A DNA stretch of 64,000 nt from Klenkia marina (GTDB lineage Bacteria > Actinomycetota > Actinomycetes > Mycobacteriales > Geodermatophilaceae). Made by a program: the position numbers and the translations under genes. Below are positions 51,712 through 64,000 of this stretch, in pieces; within the stretch, counting starts at the first letter, position 1, and each line of letters opens with the position of its first letter. The stretch is from the NCBI RefSeq assembly GCF_900101025.1, contig NZ_FMUH01000005.1, positions 328,880 through 392,879 of the forward strand. Direction: 5' to 3'. The notes below the pieces were generated by a model. The model ran no database searches. It saw nothing but the letters and a program-made list of their open reading frames with translations, and had not been told where the DNA came from.

Positions 51712-52725
51712 TCAGCCGCGGAGAGTGGTCGCGGTCACGCTAACGGCGGGACGGCGCAGCCGCCGTTGCAGCCCCCGTTGCACACGTCGCGCACCGGTGC
51801 CCGCCCGCGGCACCAGCAGGCAGACCCCGGCGGCGTACACCGCGCCCAGGAGGGTGTCGACGACGTAGTGCTCCCCCGACCAGACGAGCACCAGCGGCAT
51901 GGTCACGGCGTAGGCCACGAGCAGCGCCCGCTGCCACCGGTGGCGCGCAAGCCGGTAGGCGAACAGGCACATCAGCACGGCGAAGGCGGTGTGCAGGGAG
52001 GGCACCGCCGCCACCGGGTTCACCTGGCCCTGCCCGGCGTGCAGCAGCGCGCCCGCCCGGGGGAGACCGAGCACGGCCCACCCGTCGCCCGAGGTGCGGT
52101 GCACCTCACCGACGACGCCCTCCCGGGCGGCCAACCACGGGGGTGCCGCCGGGTACAGGACGTAGGTGGCCAGCCCGGCCAGCGAGAGCGCGACGACGAG
52201 CCGGGCGTACCGGCCCCAGCGGGCGCGGTCGCGCACCCAGAGGACCGCGAGCACCAGCGGGGTGACGACGAAGTGCGAGCTGTAGACCAGCGTGACCGCG
52301 ACCGCCAGCCACCCGGGGGCGGTCAGGTGGGCCTGCAGCCAGACCGTGGGCACGGCCCCGAACAGCCATGCGTCGGCCGCCGCCGGCTCGGCGACGTGCA
52401 CGGGCGCACCCAGGGTGTTCGCGATGCCCCGGCTGGCGTCGTAGAGCAGCAGCACCGCGCCCAGCGGCACCCAGTCCGCCAGCAGCCGCACACCGGAGCG
52501 CCAGCCGCGTCCCGCGCACCGGCAGCCCAGCCCCGAGAGCACCCACAGCAGGATGCTCAACCGGTCGGTGGGCAGCCCGTTCACCGCGCACAGGGCGGTG
52601 AACGCGGCCAGGTGCACGGTGGACAGGCCCGCACGCACCAGCCGTCCCCGGTCGCGCGCCGGGAGGGGGCCCGGGAGCACGACGGGGACGGCGACCTCGG
52701 TGGCGGGCAGCGCCGTCGTCGTCAC
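51712..52725 (-). CDS. PAP2-family membrane phosphatase/phosphotransferase
   Basis: 337 residues with about six helices. The PAP2 signature is present as 'YPAAPPWLA', 'VPSLHTAFAVLMCLFA' (C2: SxH) and 'GEHYVVDTLLGAVYAAGV' (C3: HYxxD). The arrangement fits the inositol phosphorylceramide synthase/PAP2 group common in actinobacteria, which transfers or removes phosphate groups on lipids. The GTG at 52725 was chosen because the longer frame (to 52926) overlaps the aconitase start region. It diverges from aconitase by 170 bases. Confidence 0.85.
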   Translation of the reverse strand: MTTTALPATEVAVPVVLPGPLPARDRGRLVRAGLSTVHLAAFTALCAVNGLPTDRLSILLWVLSGLGCRCAGRGWRSGVRLLADWVPLGAVLLLYDASRGIANTLGAPVHVAEPAAADAWLFGAVPTVWLQAHLTAPGWLAVAVTLVYSSHFVVTPLVLAVLWVRDRARWGRYARLVVALSLAGLATYVLYPAAPPWLAAREGVVGEVHRTSGDGWAVLGLPRAGALLHAGQGQVNPVAAVPSLHTAFAVLMCLFAYRLARHRWQRALLVAYAVTMPLVLVWSGEHYVVDTLLGAVYAAGVCLLVPRAGTGARRVQRGLQRRLRRPAVSVTATTLRG

Positions 52726-52895
52726 GGCAGGCACCGTAGGGGTACACGGCCCGTTCGTGGGGTGTTCGACGCACCGACACGTGACCTGGGGCACGAGATC
52801 GTGGCAAGGGTTGCCTAACGCCGCACGTGCGGGCCGGTGCTGGGATGATGATCGGTGGCAACGAGAGCGGAACCAGCGAGGGTGAGGCGGCAACA

Positions 52896-55718
<2,823 letters not shown>

Positions 55719-55735
55719 GTCCGGGCTGATCCGAC

Positions 55736-56497
55736 GTGGACCTGGGGCTGGGCGGTCGCGGCTACCTGCTCACCGGCGCGAGCCGGGGGCTGGGGTTCGC
55801 GACCGCCCGCGCCCTGGTCGACGACGGGGCGCGGGTGCTGGTCAGCTCCCGCACCGCCGCGTCCGTCGACGCCGCGGTCGCCTCGCTCGGCGGGGCGCCC
55901 GCGGCGTACGGCCTGGCCGCCGACCTGGCCGCGCCCGACACGGCCGGGCAGCTGGTCGAAGCGGCGGTGCGTGACCTCGGGCGGGTCGACGGGGCCCTGG
56001 TCTCCGTCGGCGGCCCGGCCCCCGGGCGCGTGCTGGACACGGCCGAGGACGACTGGCGCGCCGCCGTCGACTCGGTGCTGCTGGGCACGATCCGGCTGGT
56101 GAAGGCCCTGGTGCCGGTGCTCGGCGAGGGCGCAGCCATCGGGCTGGTGCTCTCCACCTCGGTGCGCCAGCCCATCCCCCACCTGGCCATCTCCAACGCG
56201 CTGCGCCCCGGGCTGGCGATGACCGCCAAGGCCCTGGCCGATGAGCTCGGCCCCCGCGGCATCCGGGTGTTCGGGCTCCTGCCCGGCACCATCGCCACCG
56301 ACCGCATCACCGACATCGAGGCCGCCTCGGGTGACCCCGAGGGCATGCGGTCGCGCACGGAGGCCGGCATCCCGCTGCGTCGCGTCGGCCGCCCCCAGGA
56401 GTTCGGCGCGGTCGCCGCGTTCGCCCTCTCCCCCGCGGCCGGCTACGTGACCGGCGCGATGATCCCGGTCGACGGCGGTCTCACGAGGGCCCTGTGA
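55736..56497 (+). CDS. SDR-family protein lacking the catalytic Tyr and Lys
   Basis: 253 residues: intact nucleotide motif 'LLTGASRGLGFATARALVDD', 'SVGGPAPG' in place of NAG, and the C-terminal 'GYVTGAMIPVDGGLTRAL'. The YxxxK active site reads LAISN, so Tyr and Lys are replaced. This belongs to a known atypical SDR subgroup with Ser-Asn at this place; substrate unknown. The GTG is 18 bases after the aconitase stop, so it may be co-transcribed with aconitase. It is followed 64 bases later by a chelatase gene on the same strand. Confidence 0.87.
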   Translation: MDLGLGGRGYLLTGASRGLGFATARALVDDGARVLVSSRTAASVDAAVASLGGAPAAYGLAADLAAPDTAGQLVEAAVRDLGRVDGALVSVGGPAPGRVLDTAEDDWRAAVDSVLLGTIRLVKALVPVLGEGAAIGLVLSTSVRQPIPHLAISNALRPGLAMTAKALADELGPRGIRVFGLLPGTIATDRITDIEAASGDPEGMRSRTEAGIPLRRVGRPQEFGAVAAFALSPAAGYVTGAMIPVDGGLTRAL

Positions 56498-56561
56498 CCC
56501 CCGCCAGCACCGCCCCCGCCCGGCACGCCGAGTGTGCGCCGGCTGCTGCTGGCCGGGGCCG

Positions 56562-57350
56562 GTGACGACGGTGAACGCACAGTCGACGCCGGTGCTCGTG
56601 GCGTGCGCCCACGGCACCCGCAACCCGACCGGACGGCGACTGATCGCCGAGCTGGCCCTCGCCGCCCGCGCCCTGCGGCCGGGCCTGGCCACCACGGCCG
56701 CGTTCGTCGACGTCCAGCCACCGACCGTCGCCGACGTCGTCGGGGGTCTTGCCGAGCAGCGGACGCCGGCCGTGGTCGTCCCGGTGCTGCTGTCGGGCGG
56801 CTTCCACGTGCACGTGGACATCGCCGGTGCCGTCGAGGCCCACCCCGGCACGCTGGCCGCCCGCCCGCTGGGGCCCGACCTGCGGCTGGCCGAGGTGCTG
56901 CACGACCGGCTGGTCGCAGCCGGCGCCGATCCCACCGACCCCACCACCGCGGTCGTCGTGGCAGCCGCCGGGTCGAGCGACCCGCGGGCCACCGCCGACG
57001 TCGAGAACACCGCCGACCTGCTGCAGCGCACCTGGGCCGGTCCGGTGACCACCGGCTACGGGTCGGCGGCGCAGCCCCCCGTGCCCGACGCGGTCGAGCA
57101 GGCGCGTGCGGCCGGCGCCTCGCAGGTCGTGGTGGGGGCGTACCTGCTGGCCCCGGGGCACTTCCGGGACAAGCTCGACGGCGCCGGTGCCGACCTGGTC
57201 ACGGCTCCGCTGCTGCCCGACGAGCGCCTCGCCGCCGTCCTGCTCGACCGCTACGACGAGGCGATCGCCGCTGCCGCCCGCAAGGCCGAGGTCCGCGGCC
57301 CGCACGGCGTCGACACCCTCGACTTCTGGCCCGGTCCCGACGACGTCTGA
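56562..57350 (+). CDS. Sirohydrochlorin chelatase-like protein (CbiX/SirB type)
   Basis: 262 residues from GTG 56562 (or 259 from GTG 56571, in the same frame). Two CbiX-like halves: 'VLVACAHGTRNPTGRRLIAE' with the metal-binding His, 'VVVPVLLSGGFHVHVDIAGA' with further His residues, and a second half 'VVVAAAGSSDPRATADVENT', 'GYGSAAQPPVPDAVEQARAA' and 'VVGAYLLAPGHFRDKLD' carrying its own His. It inserts Fe (siroheme) or Co (cobalamin). Such two-domain forms are common in actinobacteria beside sulfite or nitrite reductase genes, which are not seen here. The start is uncertain. Confidence 0.88.
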   Translation: MTTVNAQSTPVLVACAHGTRNPTGRRLIAELALAARALRPGLATTAAFVDVQPPTVADVVGGLAEQRTPAVVVPVLLSGGFHVHVDIAGAVEAHPGTLAARPLGPDLRLAEVLHDRLVAAGADPTDPTTAVVVAAAGSSDPRATADVENTADLLQRTWAGPVTTGYGSAAQPPVPDAVEQARAAGASQVVVGAYLLAPGHFRDKLDGAGADLVTAPLLPDERLAAVLLDRYDEAIAAAARKAEVRGPHGVDTLDFWPGPDDV

Positions 57351-57409
57351 GGTGCCCGGCGCGGCCGGCCCGGTCACCGCACCCGGAGCCCAGCCTGGGC
57401 CGGGGCGCC

Positions 57410-58204
57410 TCAGGGGCCGGTGGCGACCGGTCGGGACGGGTCGGCGCACCACTCCGACCAGGAGCCCGGCCACAGGGCTGCGTCGATGCCCGCGACGGCC
57501 AGCGCGGCGACCTCGTGCGCGGCCGTGACGCCCGAGCCGCAGTACACGCCCACCGTCGTCCCAGGGGTGGCCCCGAGGGCGGCGAAGTGGTCGGCGAGGT
57601 CGGTGCGGAAGCGACCGTCGGCCAGGGTGTCGGTGGTCGGGGCGCTCACCGCGCCGGGCACGTGGCCGGCCACCGGGTCGATCGGCTCCACCTCGCCTCG
57701 GTAGCGCTCGCCCGCACGGGCGTCGAGCAGCACGCCGCCCGCCCCCGGCACGGCTGCGGCCTCGTCGACGGTCAGCACGGGCATGCCACCGGGCTCCAGG
57801 ACGACGTCACCGGGCTCCGGCACGACCTCGCCGGTCTCCAGTGGCCCGGTCCACGCGGCCAGGCCGCCGTCCAGGATCGACACGTCGACATGTCGACCCC
57901 ACCGCAGCAGCCACCACGCGCGGGCGGCCGCCGTCCCCGGGCCGGCGTCGTGCACGACGACCCGCGAGCCGGCGGAGATCCCCCACCGGCGGGCGGCGGC
58001 CTGAAGGTCGGCGATGGCCGGCAGCGGGTGCCGACCGGCCGCCGAGGCGGGGGCGGCCAGCTCGGTGTCGAGGTCGACGTACACCGCACCGGGCAGGTGC
58101 CCGGCCAGGTACTGCTCGTGGCCGTCGGTGCGGCCCAGCGCCCAGCGGACGTCCAGCAGCACCGCACCGGCCACGGCGTCCGGCCCGACCAGCACCGGGG
58201 TCAT
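57410..58204 (-). CDS. sseA: Thiosulfate/3-mercaptopyruvate sulfurtransferase (two rhodanese domains)
   Basis: 264 residues, tandem rhodanese. First domain: 'GAVLLDVRWALGRTDGHEQY', 'GHLPGAVYVDLDTELAAPAS', with 'VVVHDAGPGTAAARAWWLLR' (no Cys). Second domain: 'GGVLLDARAGERYRGEVEPI', 'GHVPGAVSAPTTDTLADGRF' and the catalytic Cys in 'VGVYCGSGVTAAHEVAAL'. It transfers sulfur to an acceptor. ATG at 58204 overlaps the stop of the SnoaL-like gene, so the two are coupled. Converges on the chelatase gene with 59 bases between stops that can form a short GC hairpin. Confidence 0.93.
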   Translation of the reverse strand: MTPVLVGPDAVAGAVLLDVRWALGRTDGHEQYLAGHLPGAVYVDLDTELAAPASAAGRHPLPAIADLQAAARRWGISAGSRVVVHDAGPGTAAARAWWLLRWGRHVDVSILDGGLAAWTGPLETGEVVPEPGDVVLEPGGMPVLTVDEAAAVPGAGGVLLDARAGERYRGEVEPIDPVAGHVPGAVSAPTTDTLADGRFRTDLADHFAALGATPGTTVGVYCGSGVTAAHEVAALAVAGIDAALWPGSWSEWCADPSRPVATGP

Positions 58205-58644
58205 CGACCCAGCTGACCGGCCAGCTCGGCCACCGCGTCGGCGGGCGCGGTGCGCGACGCCGGGGTGGCCGCGAAGACGGCGATCTTCCAGCGGCGGCCG
58301 TCGCGGACCAGCACCAGCGTGTGCACCGCGAGGAGGTCGGGGTGCAGCGACCCGTCGGGGGCGGGCATGCCGGCGACGGCGACCAGCACCGCGGCGTCGT
58401 CGCCCATGGCCCGCACCGAGCGCACGGTGCCCACGTAGGGCGGCGGTGCGTGGTCGGCGAAGATGCGGCGCAGGTCGGCGGCGAACTGCAGCCGCCCGTG
58501 GTGCTGGGTGCCGTCGAAGCCCACGACGTCGGCGTCGTCGGCCAGCGTGGCGGCCTGCCGGGCAGCACTGTGCGCGTTCCAGCCGGCCAGGTACTCGGCG
58601 TAGACGGCGCGGATCTCCGCGTCCTCGGGGTGCACGACGGACAA
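58201..58644 (-). CDS. SnoaL/DUF4440-like small protein (SgcJ/EcaC type)
   Basis: 147 residues from a TTG with AGGAG five bases upstream; a GTG three codons later is the alternative. The sequence shows the NTF2-like fold: 'YAEYLAGWNAHSAARQAATL', 'ADVVGFDGTQHHGRLQFAAD', 'VAGMPAPDGSLHPDLLAVHT' and 'LVLVRDGRRWKIAVFAATPA'. This matches the SgcJ/EcaC family, small cone-shaped pocket proteins of mostly unknown activity. It is coupled to the sulfurtransferase gene downstream. Confidence 0.85.
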   Translation of the reverse strand: MSVVHPEDAEIRAVYAEYLAGWNAHSAARQAATLADDADVVGFDGTQHHGRLQFAADLRRIFADHAPPPYVGTVRSVRAMGDDAAVLVAVAGMPAPDGSLHPDLLAVHTLVLVRDGRRWKIAVFAATPASRTAPADAVAELAGQLGR

Positions 58645-58691
58645 CGGGGCTCCTGGGGGTGGTGCGGGTGGGTCCCCTGTGACGCTAGTGG

Positions 58692-60584
58692 TCAGGCCTG
58701 GACGGCGTCGGCCGACACGGGCGCCGGGGCGAACTGGGTGCGGTACAGGTCGGCGTACCGCCGCCCGTGGGCCAGCAGCTCGTCGTGGGTGCCCTGCTCG
58801 ACGATCCGCCCCTCGTCGACGACGAGGATGCGGTCGGCGCTGCGGATGGTCGACAGCCGGTGGGCGATGACCAGCGACGTGCGGCCGGCCAGCGCGGTGT
58901 CCAGGGCCTTCTGCACCGCCGCCTCGCTCTCGCTGTCCAGGTGCGCGGTGGCCTCGTCGAGGATGACGATGCCCGGCGCCTTCAGCAGCACCCGGGCGAT
59001 GGCCAGCCGCTGCTTCTCCCCGCCCGACATCCGGTAGCCGCGGTCGCCCACGACGGTGTCCAGGCCGTCGGGGAGGGACGCGACGAGCGCGGCGATGCGG
59101 GCACCGGTCATCGCCGCCCACAGCTCGTCCTCGGTGGCCTCGGGGCGCGCGTAGAGCAGGTTGGCCCGGATCGTGTCGTGGAACAGGTGGGCGTCCTGGC
59201 TGACGACGCCGACGGCGTCGCGCAGCGAGTCGGCGGTGGCCTGCCGGACGTCGACCCCGCCCACCCGCACCGCACCCGACGTGACGTCGTACAGGCGGGG
59301 CACCAGGTTGGCGATGGTGGACTTGCCGGCGCCCGAGTGCCCGACGAGCGCGACCAGCTGACCGCCCTCGGCGCGGAAGGTGACGTCGTGCAGCACCGGG
59401 CCGGAGTCGCTCTGCTCGGGCAGCGAGAGCTCCTCGAGCGAGGCCAGGGACACCTCGGCCGCCGCGGGGTAGCGGAAACCCACGTGGTCGAACTCCAGCG
59501 AGCGGTCACCGGCCGGCACGGGGCGGGCGTCGGGGGCCTCGGCGATCATCGGCTCGAGGTCGAGCACCTCGAACACCCGGTCGAAGCTGACCATCGCGCT
59601 CATGACGTCGACCCGGACGTTCGACAGCGCAGTGAGCGGGCCGTACAGCCGCGACAGCAGCAGGGCCAGCGACACCACGGCACCGGGGGTCAGCGAGCCG
59701 TCGAAGGCCAGCGAGCCGCCGAGGCCGTAGACCAGTGCGGTGGCCAGGGCCGCGACCAGCGTGAGCGCGGTGAAGAAGGTGCGCCCGTACATCGCCGACA
59801 GGACGCCGATGTCGCGCACCCGGGCGGCGCGGCCGCGGAAGGACTCGACCTCCGCGTCGGGCCGGCCGAACAGCTTGACCAGCAGGGCGCCGGCCACGTT
59901 GAACCGCTCGGTCATGGTGGCGTTCATCGACGCGTTGAGCCCGTAGGACTCCCGGGTGATCTCCTGCAGCTTGGCCCCGATGCGCTTGGCCGGCAGGACG
60001 AACAGCGGCACCAGCACCACCGACAGCAGCGTGATCTGCCACGACAGCGTCAGCATCACCCCGGCGGTGAGCACCAACCCGATGGCGTTGGAGACCACGC
60101 CCGACAGCGTCGAGGTGAAGGCCTGCTGGGCGCCGATGACGTCGTTGTTCAGCCGGCTGACCAGCGCACCGGTCTGCGTGCGGGTGAAGAAGGCGACCGG
60201 CATGCGCTGCACGTGCTCGAACACCCGGGCGCGCAGGTCGTAGATGACGCCCTCGCCGATGCGTGCGGAGTACCACCGCTGGGCCAGCGAGCTGCCGGCG
60301 TCCAGCAGCGCCAGGCCGGCGATGAGCAGCGCGATGCGCACGATGTCGCCCGCGGTGCCCTCCAGGCCGGCGATGCGGTTGACGATGTCGCCGGCCAGCA
60401 GCGGCGTCGCGACCCCGATGACGGCCGAGACGACGACCAGCGCCAGGAAGAAGGTCAGCTCCCGGCGGTAGGGCCCGGCCACACCGAGGATCCGGCGCAC
60501 CGTGCCCGCAGGGATCTCGCGGGCCGGGGTGACGTCGCGGCGGAAGGACCGCATCGCCGCCATCGACGTCATGTTCGGGGTCAC
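58692..60584 (-). CDS. ABC exporter with fused membrane and ATPase domains
   Basis: 630 residues. Six membrane helices in residues 30-330 ('LTFFLALVVVSAVIGVATPL' first) form the exporter domain; the ATPase has Walker A 'LVGHSGAGKSTIANLVPRLY', the signature 'RMSGGEKQRLAIARV', Walker B 'IVILDEATAHLD' and the H-loop 'SLVIAHRLSTIRSAD'. A loop of about 20 residues ('SLASLEELSLPEQS') between strand 1 and the Walker A is unusual. It works as a dimer to move lipids, drugs or peptides. Start is GTG 60584 or ATG 60572; the first was used, 7 bases after the hydratase stop. Confidence 0.92.
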   Translation of the reverse strand: MTPNMTSMAAMRSFRRDVTPAREIPAGTVRRILGVAGPYRRELTFFLALVVVSAVIGVATPLLAGDIVNRIAGLEGTAGDIVRIALLIAGLALLDAGSSLAQRWYSARIGEGVIYDLRARVFEHVQRMPVAFFTRTQTGALVSRLNNDVIGAQQAFTSTLSGVVSNAIGLVLTAGVMLTLSWQITLLSVVLVPLFVLPAKRIGAKLQEITRESYGLNASMNATMTERFNVAGALLVKLFGRPDAEVESFRGRAARVRDIGVLSAMYGRTFFTALTLVAALATALVYGLGGSLAFDGSLTPGAVVSLALLLSRLYGPLTALSNVRVDVMSAMVSFDRVFEVLDLEPMIAEAPDARPVPAGDRSLEFDHVGFRYPAAAEVSLASLEELSLPEQSDSGPVLHDVTFRAEGGQLVALVGHSGAGKSTIANLVPRLYDVTSGAVRVGGVDVRQATADSLRDAVGVVSQDAHLFHDTIRANLLYARPEATEDELWAAMTGARIAALVASLPDGLDTVVGDRGYRMSGGEKQRLAIARVLLKAPGIVILDEATAHLDSESEAAVQKALDTALAGRTSLVIAHRLSTIRSADRILVVDEGRIVEQGTHDELLAHGRRYADLYRTQFAPAPVSADAVQA

Positions 60585-60591
60585 GGGCAGG

Positions 60592-61383
60592 TCAACCGGT
60601 GGACGGGGACGCCTGTTCCGCGAAGGCGACCAGGCGACGGTGCTGCGCGGCCCGCTCGGCGGCGTCCTGCCCCTCGGTGTCGGTGGCCGCCGCACGCCGC
60701 ACCAGCTCGGCGGTCTCGCGGCTGGCCCGGACGTCGGGGCCGAGGATCGCGCCGACCAGCTCGGCGACGGTGCGGTCGAGGTCGGCCGCCGGGACGACGG
60801 CGTTGGCCAGCCCGGTGGCGTGGGCCTCGGCGGCGCCGACCCGGCGTCCGGTCAGGCACATCTCCAGCGCCCGGCTGTAGCCCACCGCCTGCACCAGCGT
60901 CGAGGTGCCGGTGAGGTCGGGCACCAGGCCGAGCACGGCCTCCGGCAGCGCGAACGTGGCCTCCTCGGCGCACACCCGCAGGTCGCAGGCCAGCGCCAGC
61001 TGCGCTCCGGCCCCGATGGCGTGCCCCTGCACCACGGCGACCGACACGATGCCCGGCCGGCGCAACCACCGGAACCCCGCCTGGTAGCCGCGGATGCGCT
61101 CCTGCGCACCCTCGGGGCCCAGCCCCACCAGCTCGCCGAGCCCACCCGGCAGGCCGGGGTCGGTGGAGAACAACGAGCGGTCCAGCCCGGCGGAGAAGGC
61201 CCGGCCGGCGCCGCGGACGACGACCACCCGCACCTCGTCGGGCAGCTCCTCGCCGATGGCGGCCAGCGTGTGCCAGGTGGCCGGCACCTGGGCGTTGAGC
61301 TGGTCGGCCCGGTCGAGCGTGACCGTCAGCACCGGGCCGTCCTGCGCGGTGGTGACCCAGCCCCGCGCCGGGTCGCCGCTCAC
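60592..61383 (-). CDS. Enoyl-CoA hydratase/isomerase family protein
   Basis: 263 residues of crotonase type. Oxyanion-hole loops are 'VRGAGRAFSAGLDRSLFS' and 'VQGHAIGAGAQLALACDLRV'. Both active-site Glu positions of rat crotonase (Glu144 and Glu164) are kept, in 'FALPEAVLGLVPD' and 'SRALEMCLTGRRV', so hydratase chemistry is plausible. 'AALPEAVL' is preceded by 'CAEEATF'. The GTG start overlaps the stop of the small HTH gene (GTGA). Followed closely by the ABC exporter on the same strand. Substrate chain length unknown. Confidence 0.92.
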   Translation of the reverse strand: MSGDPARGWVTTAQDGPVLTVTLDRADQLNAQVPATWHTLAAIGEELPDEVRVVVVRGAGRAFSAGLDRSLFSTDPGLPGGLGELVGLGPEGAQERIRGYQAGFRWLRRPGIVSVAVVQGHAIGAGAQLALACDLRVCAEEATFALPEAVLGLVPDLTGTSTLVQAVGYSRALEMCLTGRRVGAAEAHATGLANAVVPAADLDRTVAELVGAILGPDVRASRETAELVRRAAATDTEGQDAAERAAQHRRLVAFAEQASPSTG

Positions 61384-61637
61384 TTCTTCGTGTCGGGCGT
61401 GCTCGGCCGGTTGGCCCCGCCGCGGCTGCGCAGCGTGGCCCCGGACTCGCTGAGCAACCGGTGCACGAAGCCGTACGAGCGGCCCGTCGAGGCGGCGAGG
61501 AGCCGGATGCTCTCGCCGGCGTCGTAGCGCTTGCGGAGGTCCTCGGCGAGGGTGTTGCGGCTATCGCCGGTGATCCGCTTGCCCTTGCTGAGGTCGGTCC
61601 CCGTCTCCGAGGCGTTCGCTGCGTTCGAGTCGGCCAT
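61380..61637 (-). CDS. Small helix-turn-helix DNA-binding protein
   Basis: 85 residues. The HTH is 'SIRLLAASTGRSYGFVHRLL', and 'GKRITGDSRNTLAEDLRKRY' precedes it, with a basic C-terminus 'SRGGANRPSTPDTKK'. This is a highly conserved small actinobacterial regulator type, probably a homodimer; no effector domain. It is coupled to the enoyl-CoA hydratase gene, which it may control, but such proteins often act globally. ATG at 61637 used; the frame is open further upstream without a good start. Confidence 0.85.
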   Translation of the reverse strand: MADSNAANASETGTDLSKGKRITGDSRNTLAEDLRKRYDAGESIRLLAASTGRSYGFVHRLLSESGATLRSRGGANRPSTPDTKK

Positions 61638-61779
61638 GACTCCCCTGTCGTGCCAGCGTCCACCCCGGCCGCGACCGAGGTCCCCCACTGGTGCCCGGAC
61701 CGTCGTCCCGCTGACGTCGGCCTCGCACCGAATGATCACCCGTCACCGCGGGGCCCGCATGCTGGAACGGGAACGACCG

Positions 61780-63381
<1,602 letters not shown>

Positions 63382-63509
63382 TGTGTCCAGGGTACCGGCG
63401 GGACGGCGGGGTTCCGAGTGCCCGGCCGGTGACATCGGTAGCACTACGCAGGCCGGATCGGGTAGCGCACCGGACGGCGGGAGCCCGCGGCGCGGCCAGG
63501 CTCGACGGC

Positions 63510-64000
63510 ATGACTGCTCCGACCGCCCCCTGGGTGCTCCGCTGCCCGGTCTGCTCCACCCCGGTCGCCGACCGCGCCCACCCCGGTACCCCCTGCCGCA
63601 CGTGCGGGTTGCCCGCCGCGGCGCACGCCGGGATGGTCGTCGGGCGGATCGGGGTCACCCTCACCGAGCTGAGCCGCGACCGCGACGCCCTGCTGGCCAC
63701 GCTGCGCACCCACGCCGCGGCGCCGTCCCCGTCCCCCGCGCCCGCCCGGTTCGCCGCGCCCGCCCCGTTCCGCGGACCGGCACCGGCACCGGCGCCGGCA
63801 CCCGGGCCGTCCCCCGTCCCCACCCCGGTCGCGGACCGCTGGGCACCTCCCCCGCCCCCCGGGCCCGCCCCGCAGGCCCCCGTCCCGCCCGTGCCGGGCC
63901 CGCCCGTCCAGGGCCCCCCGATGCAGGGCCCCCCGGTGCAAGGCCCCCCGATGCAAGGCCCCCCGATGCAAGGCCCCCCGGTGCAAGGCCCCCCGGTGCA
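63510..64000 (+). CDS. Zinc-ribbon protein with proline-rich repeats, 3' end outside window
   Basis: The frame from ATG 63510 is open to the window end (163 codons). Residues 9-40 carry a zinc ribbon ('WVLRCPVCSTPVADR', 'GTPCRTCGLPAA'), followed by 'AGMVVGRIGVTLTELSRDRD' and a long Pro/Ala segment, then GPP(V/M)Q repeats from about residue 130 that are still running at base 64000. Similar zinc ribbon plus Leu/Arg-helix starts occur in very large multi-pass actinobacterial membrane proteins, but that part is outside the window. The low-complexity region is a genuine coding repeat, since the 15-base period keeps the frame. Confidence 0.72.
   Translation, partial: MTAPTAPWVLRCPVCSTPVADRAHPGTPCRTCGLPAAAHAGMVVGRIGVTLTELSRDRDALLATLRTHAAAPSPSPAPARFAAPAPFRGPAPAPAPAPGPSPVPTPVADRWAPPPPPGPAPQAPVPPVPGPPVQGPPMQGPPVQGPPMQGPPMQGPPVQGPPV
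63897..64000 (+). repeat. 15-bp tandem repeat encoding GPP(V/M)Q
   Basis: Six complete and one nearly complete 15-base units with GGCCCCCCGRTGCAR consensus (the first, GGCCCGCCCGTCCAG, is diverged), each encoding Gly-Pro-Pro-Val/Met-Gln. The near identity of the last copies suggests recent slippage. The array continues past the window end. Confidence 0.9.

Overview
The window is a contiguous piece of a very GC-rich actinobacterial chromosome. GTG starts are common, stop/start overlaps of the GTGA or ATGA type are frequent, and several gene sets are typical of actinomycetes: fabG-inhA-hemH, an RsbW/SigF stress cassette, Ku with LigD-type end joining, F420-type PPOX proteins and DUF5709/DUF3253/DUF1360 proteins. 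The overall mix suggests a free-living actinomycete of the Geodermatophilaceae/Frankiales kind (inference; the family cannot be fixed from the window alone). No rRNA, tRNA, CRISPR array, transposase or phage gene was seen; this looks like core chromosome with some accessory single genes.

Layout. 0-6.2 kb: the end of an SDR gene, a c-di-GMP enzyme (PAS-GGDEF-EAL) coupled to an HDOD protein, and a two-subunit acyl-CoA dehydrogenase closed by a perfect hairpin. 6.2-12.1 kb: YceI, a DJ-1/PfpI protein, a secreted transglycosylase-like protein behind a c-di-AMP (ydaO) riboswitch, a methyltransferase/MFS pair, a spermidine-synthase-like protein and two unknown overlapping small genes behind a palindrome. 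12.1-17.6 kb: a three-gene overlapping set (pentapeptide repeat, ankyrin, immunity-like), a dienelactone hydrolase, then a DNA-binding-domain/MurA fusion divergent from a helical protein and coupled to a seven-repeat RCC1 protein. 17.6-23.3 kb: SatD plus membrane partner, PPOX, AI-2E transporter, PAC2 and an aromatic-acid MFS transporter.

23.4-27.1 kb is a non-homologous end-joining operon (Ku, ATP-dependent ligase, LigD-type polymerase) followed by purU. 27.1-32.3 kb holds a symmetrical divergent promoter (DUF1360/DUF5709), a STAS antagonist, topoisomerase IB, a HATPase-STAS fusion, RsbW and SigF: a partner-switching stress module. 32.3-43.7 kb: SPFH/NfeD membrane pair, ferrochelatase with InhA and FabG, small membrane proteins, class I DAHP synthase, an MFS exporter and an SDR/TetR pair with two operators. 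43.7-52.7 kb: quinone oxidoreductase, a MoxR-DUF58-VWA operon, an NlpC/P60 hydrolase with a structured leader, an acyl-CoA synthetase and a PAP2 protein. 52.9-64 kb: aconitase, an SDR, sirohydrochlorin chelatase, rhodanese, SnoaL-like protein, ABC exporter, enoyl-CoA hydratase, a small HTH protein, an ABC-F ATPase, and the start of a zinc-ribbon protein that runs off the end in GPPxQ repeats.

How genes work together: c-di-GMP turnover at the left edge and a c-di-AMP-sensing riboswitch on a cell-wall gene point to nucleotide second-messenger control of the envelope. Wall remodelling is also represented by the MurA fusion and the NlpC/P60 protein. Stress survival is represented by the SigF module, end joining and topoisomerase IB. 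Gene functions come from recognisable motifs in the translated frames; regulatory calls rest on pattern alone.
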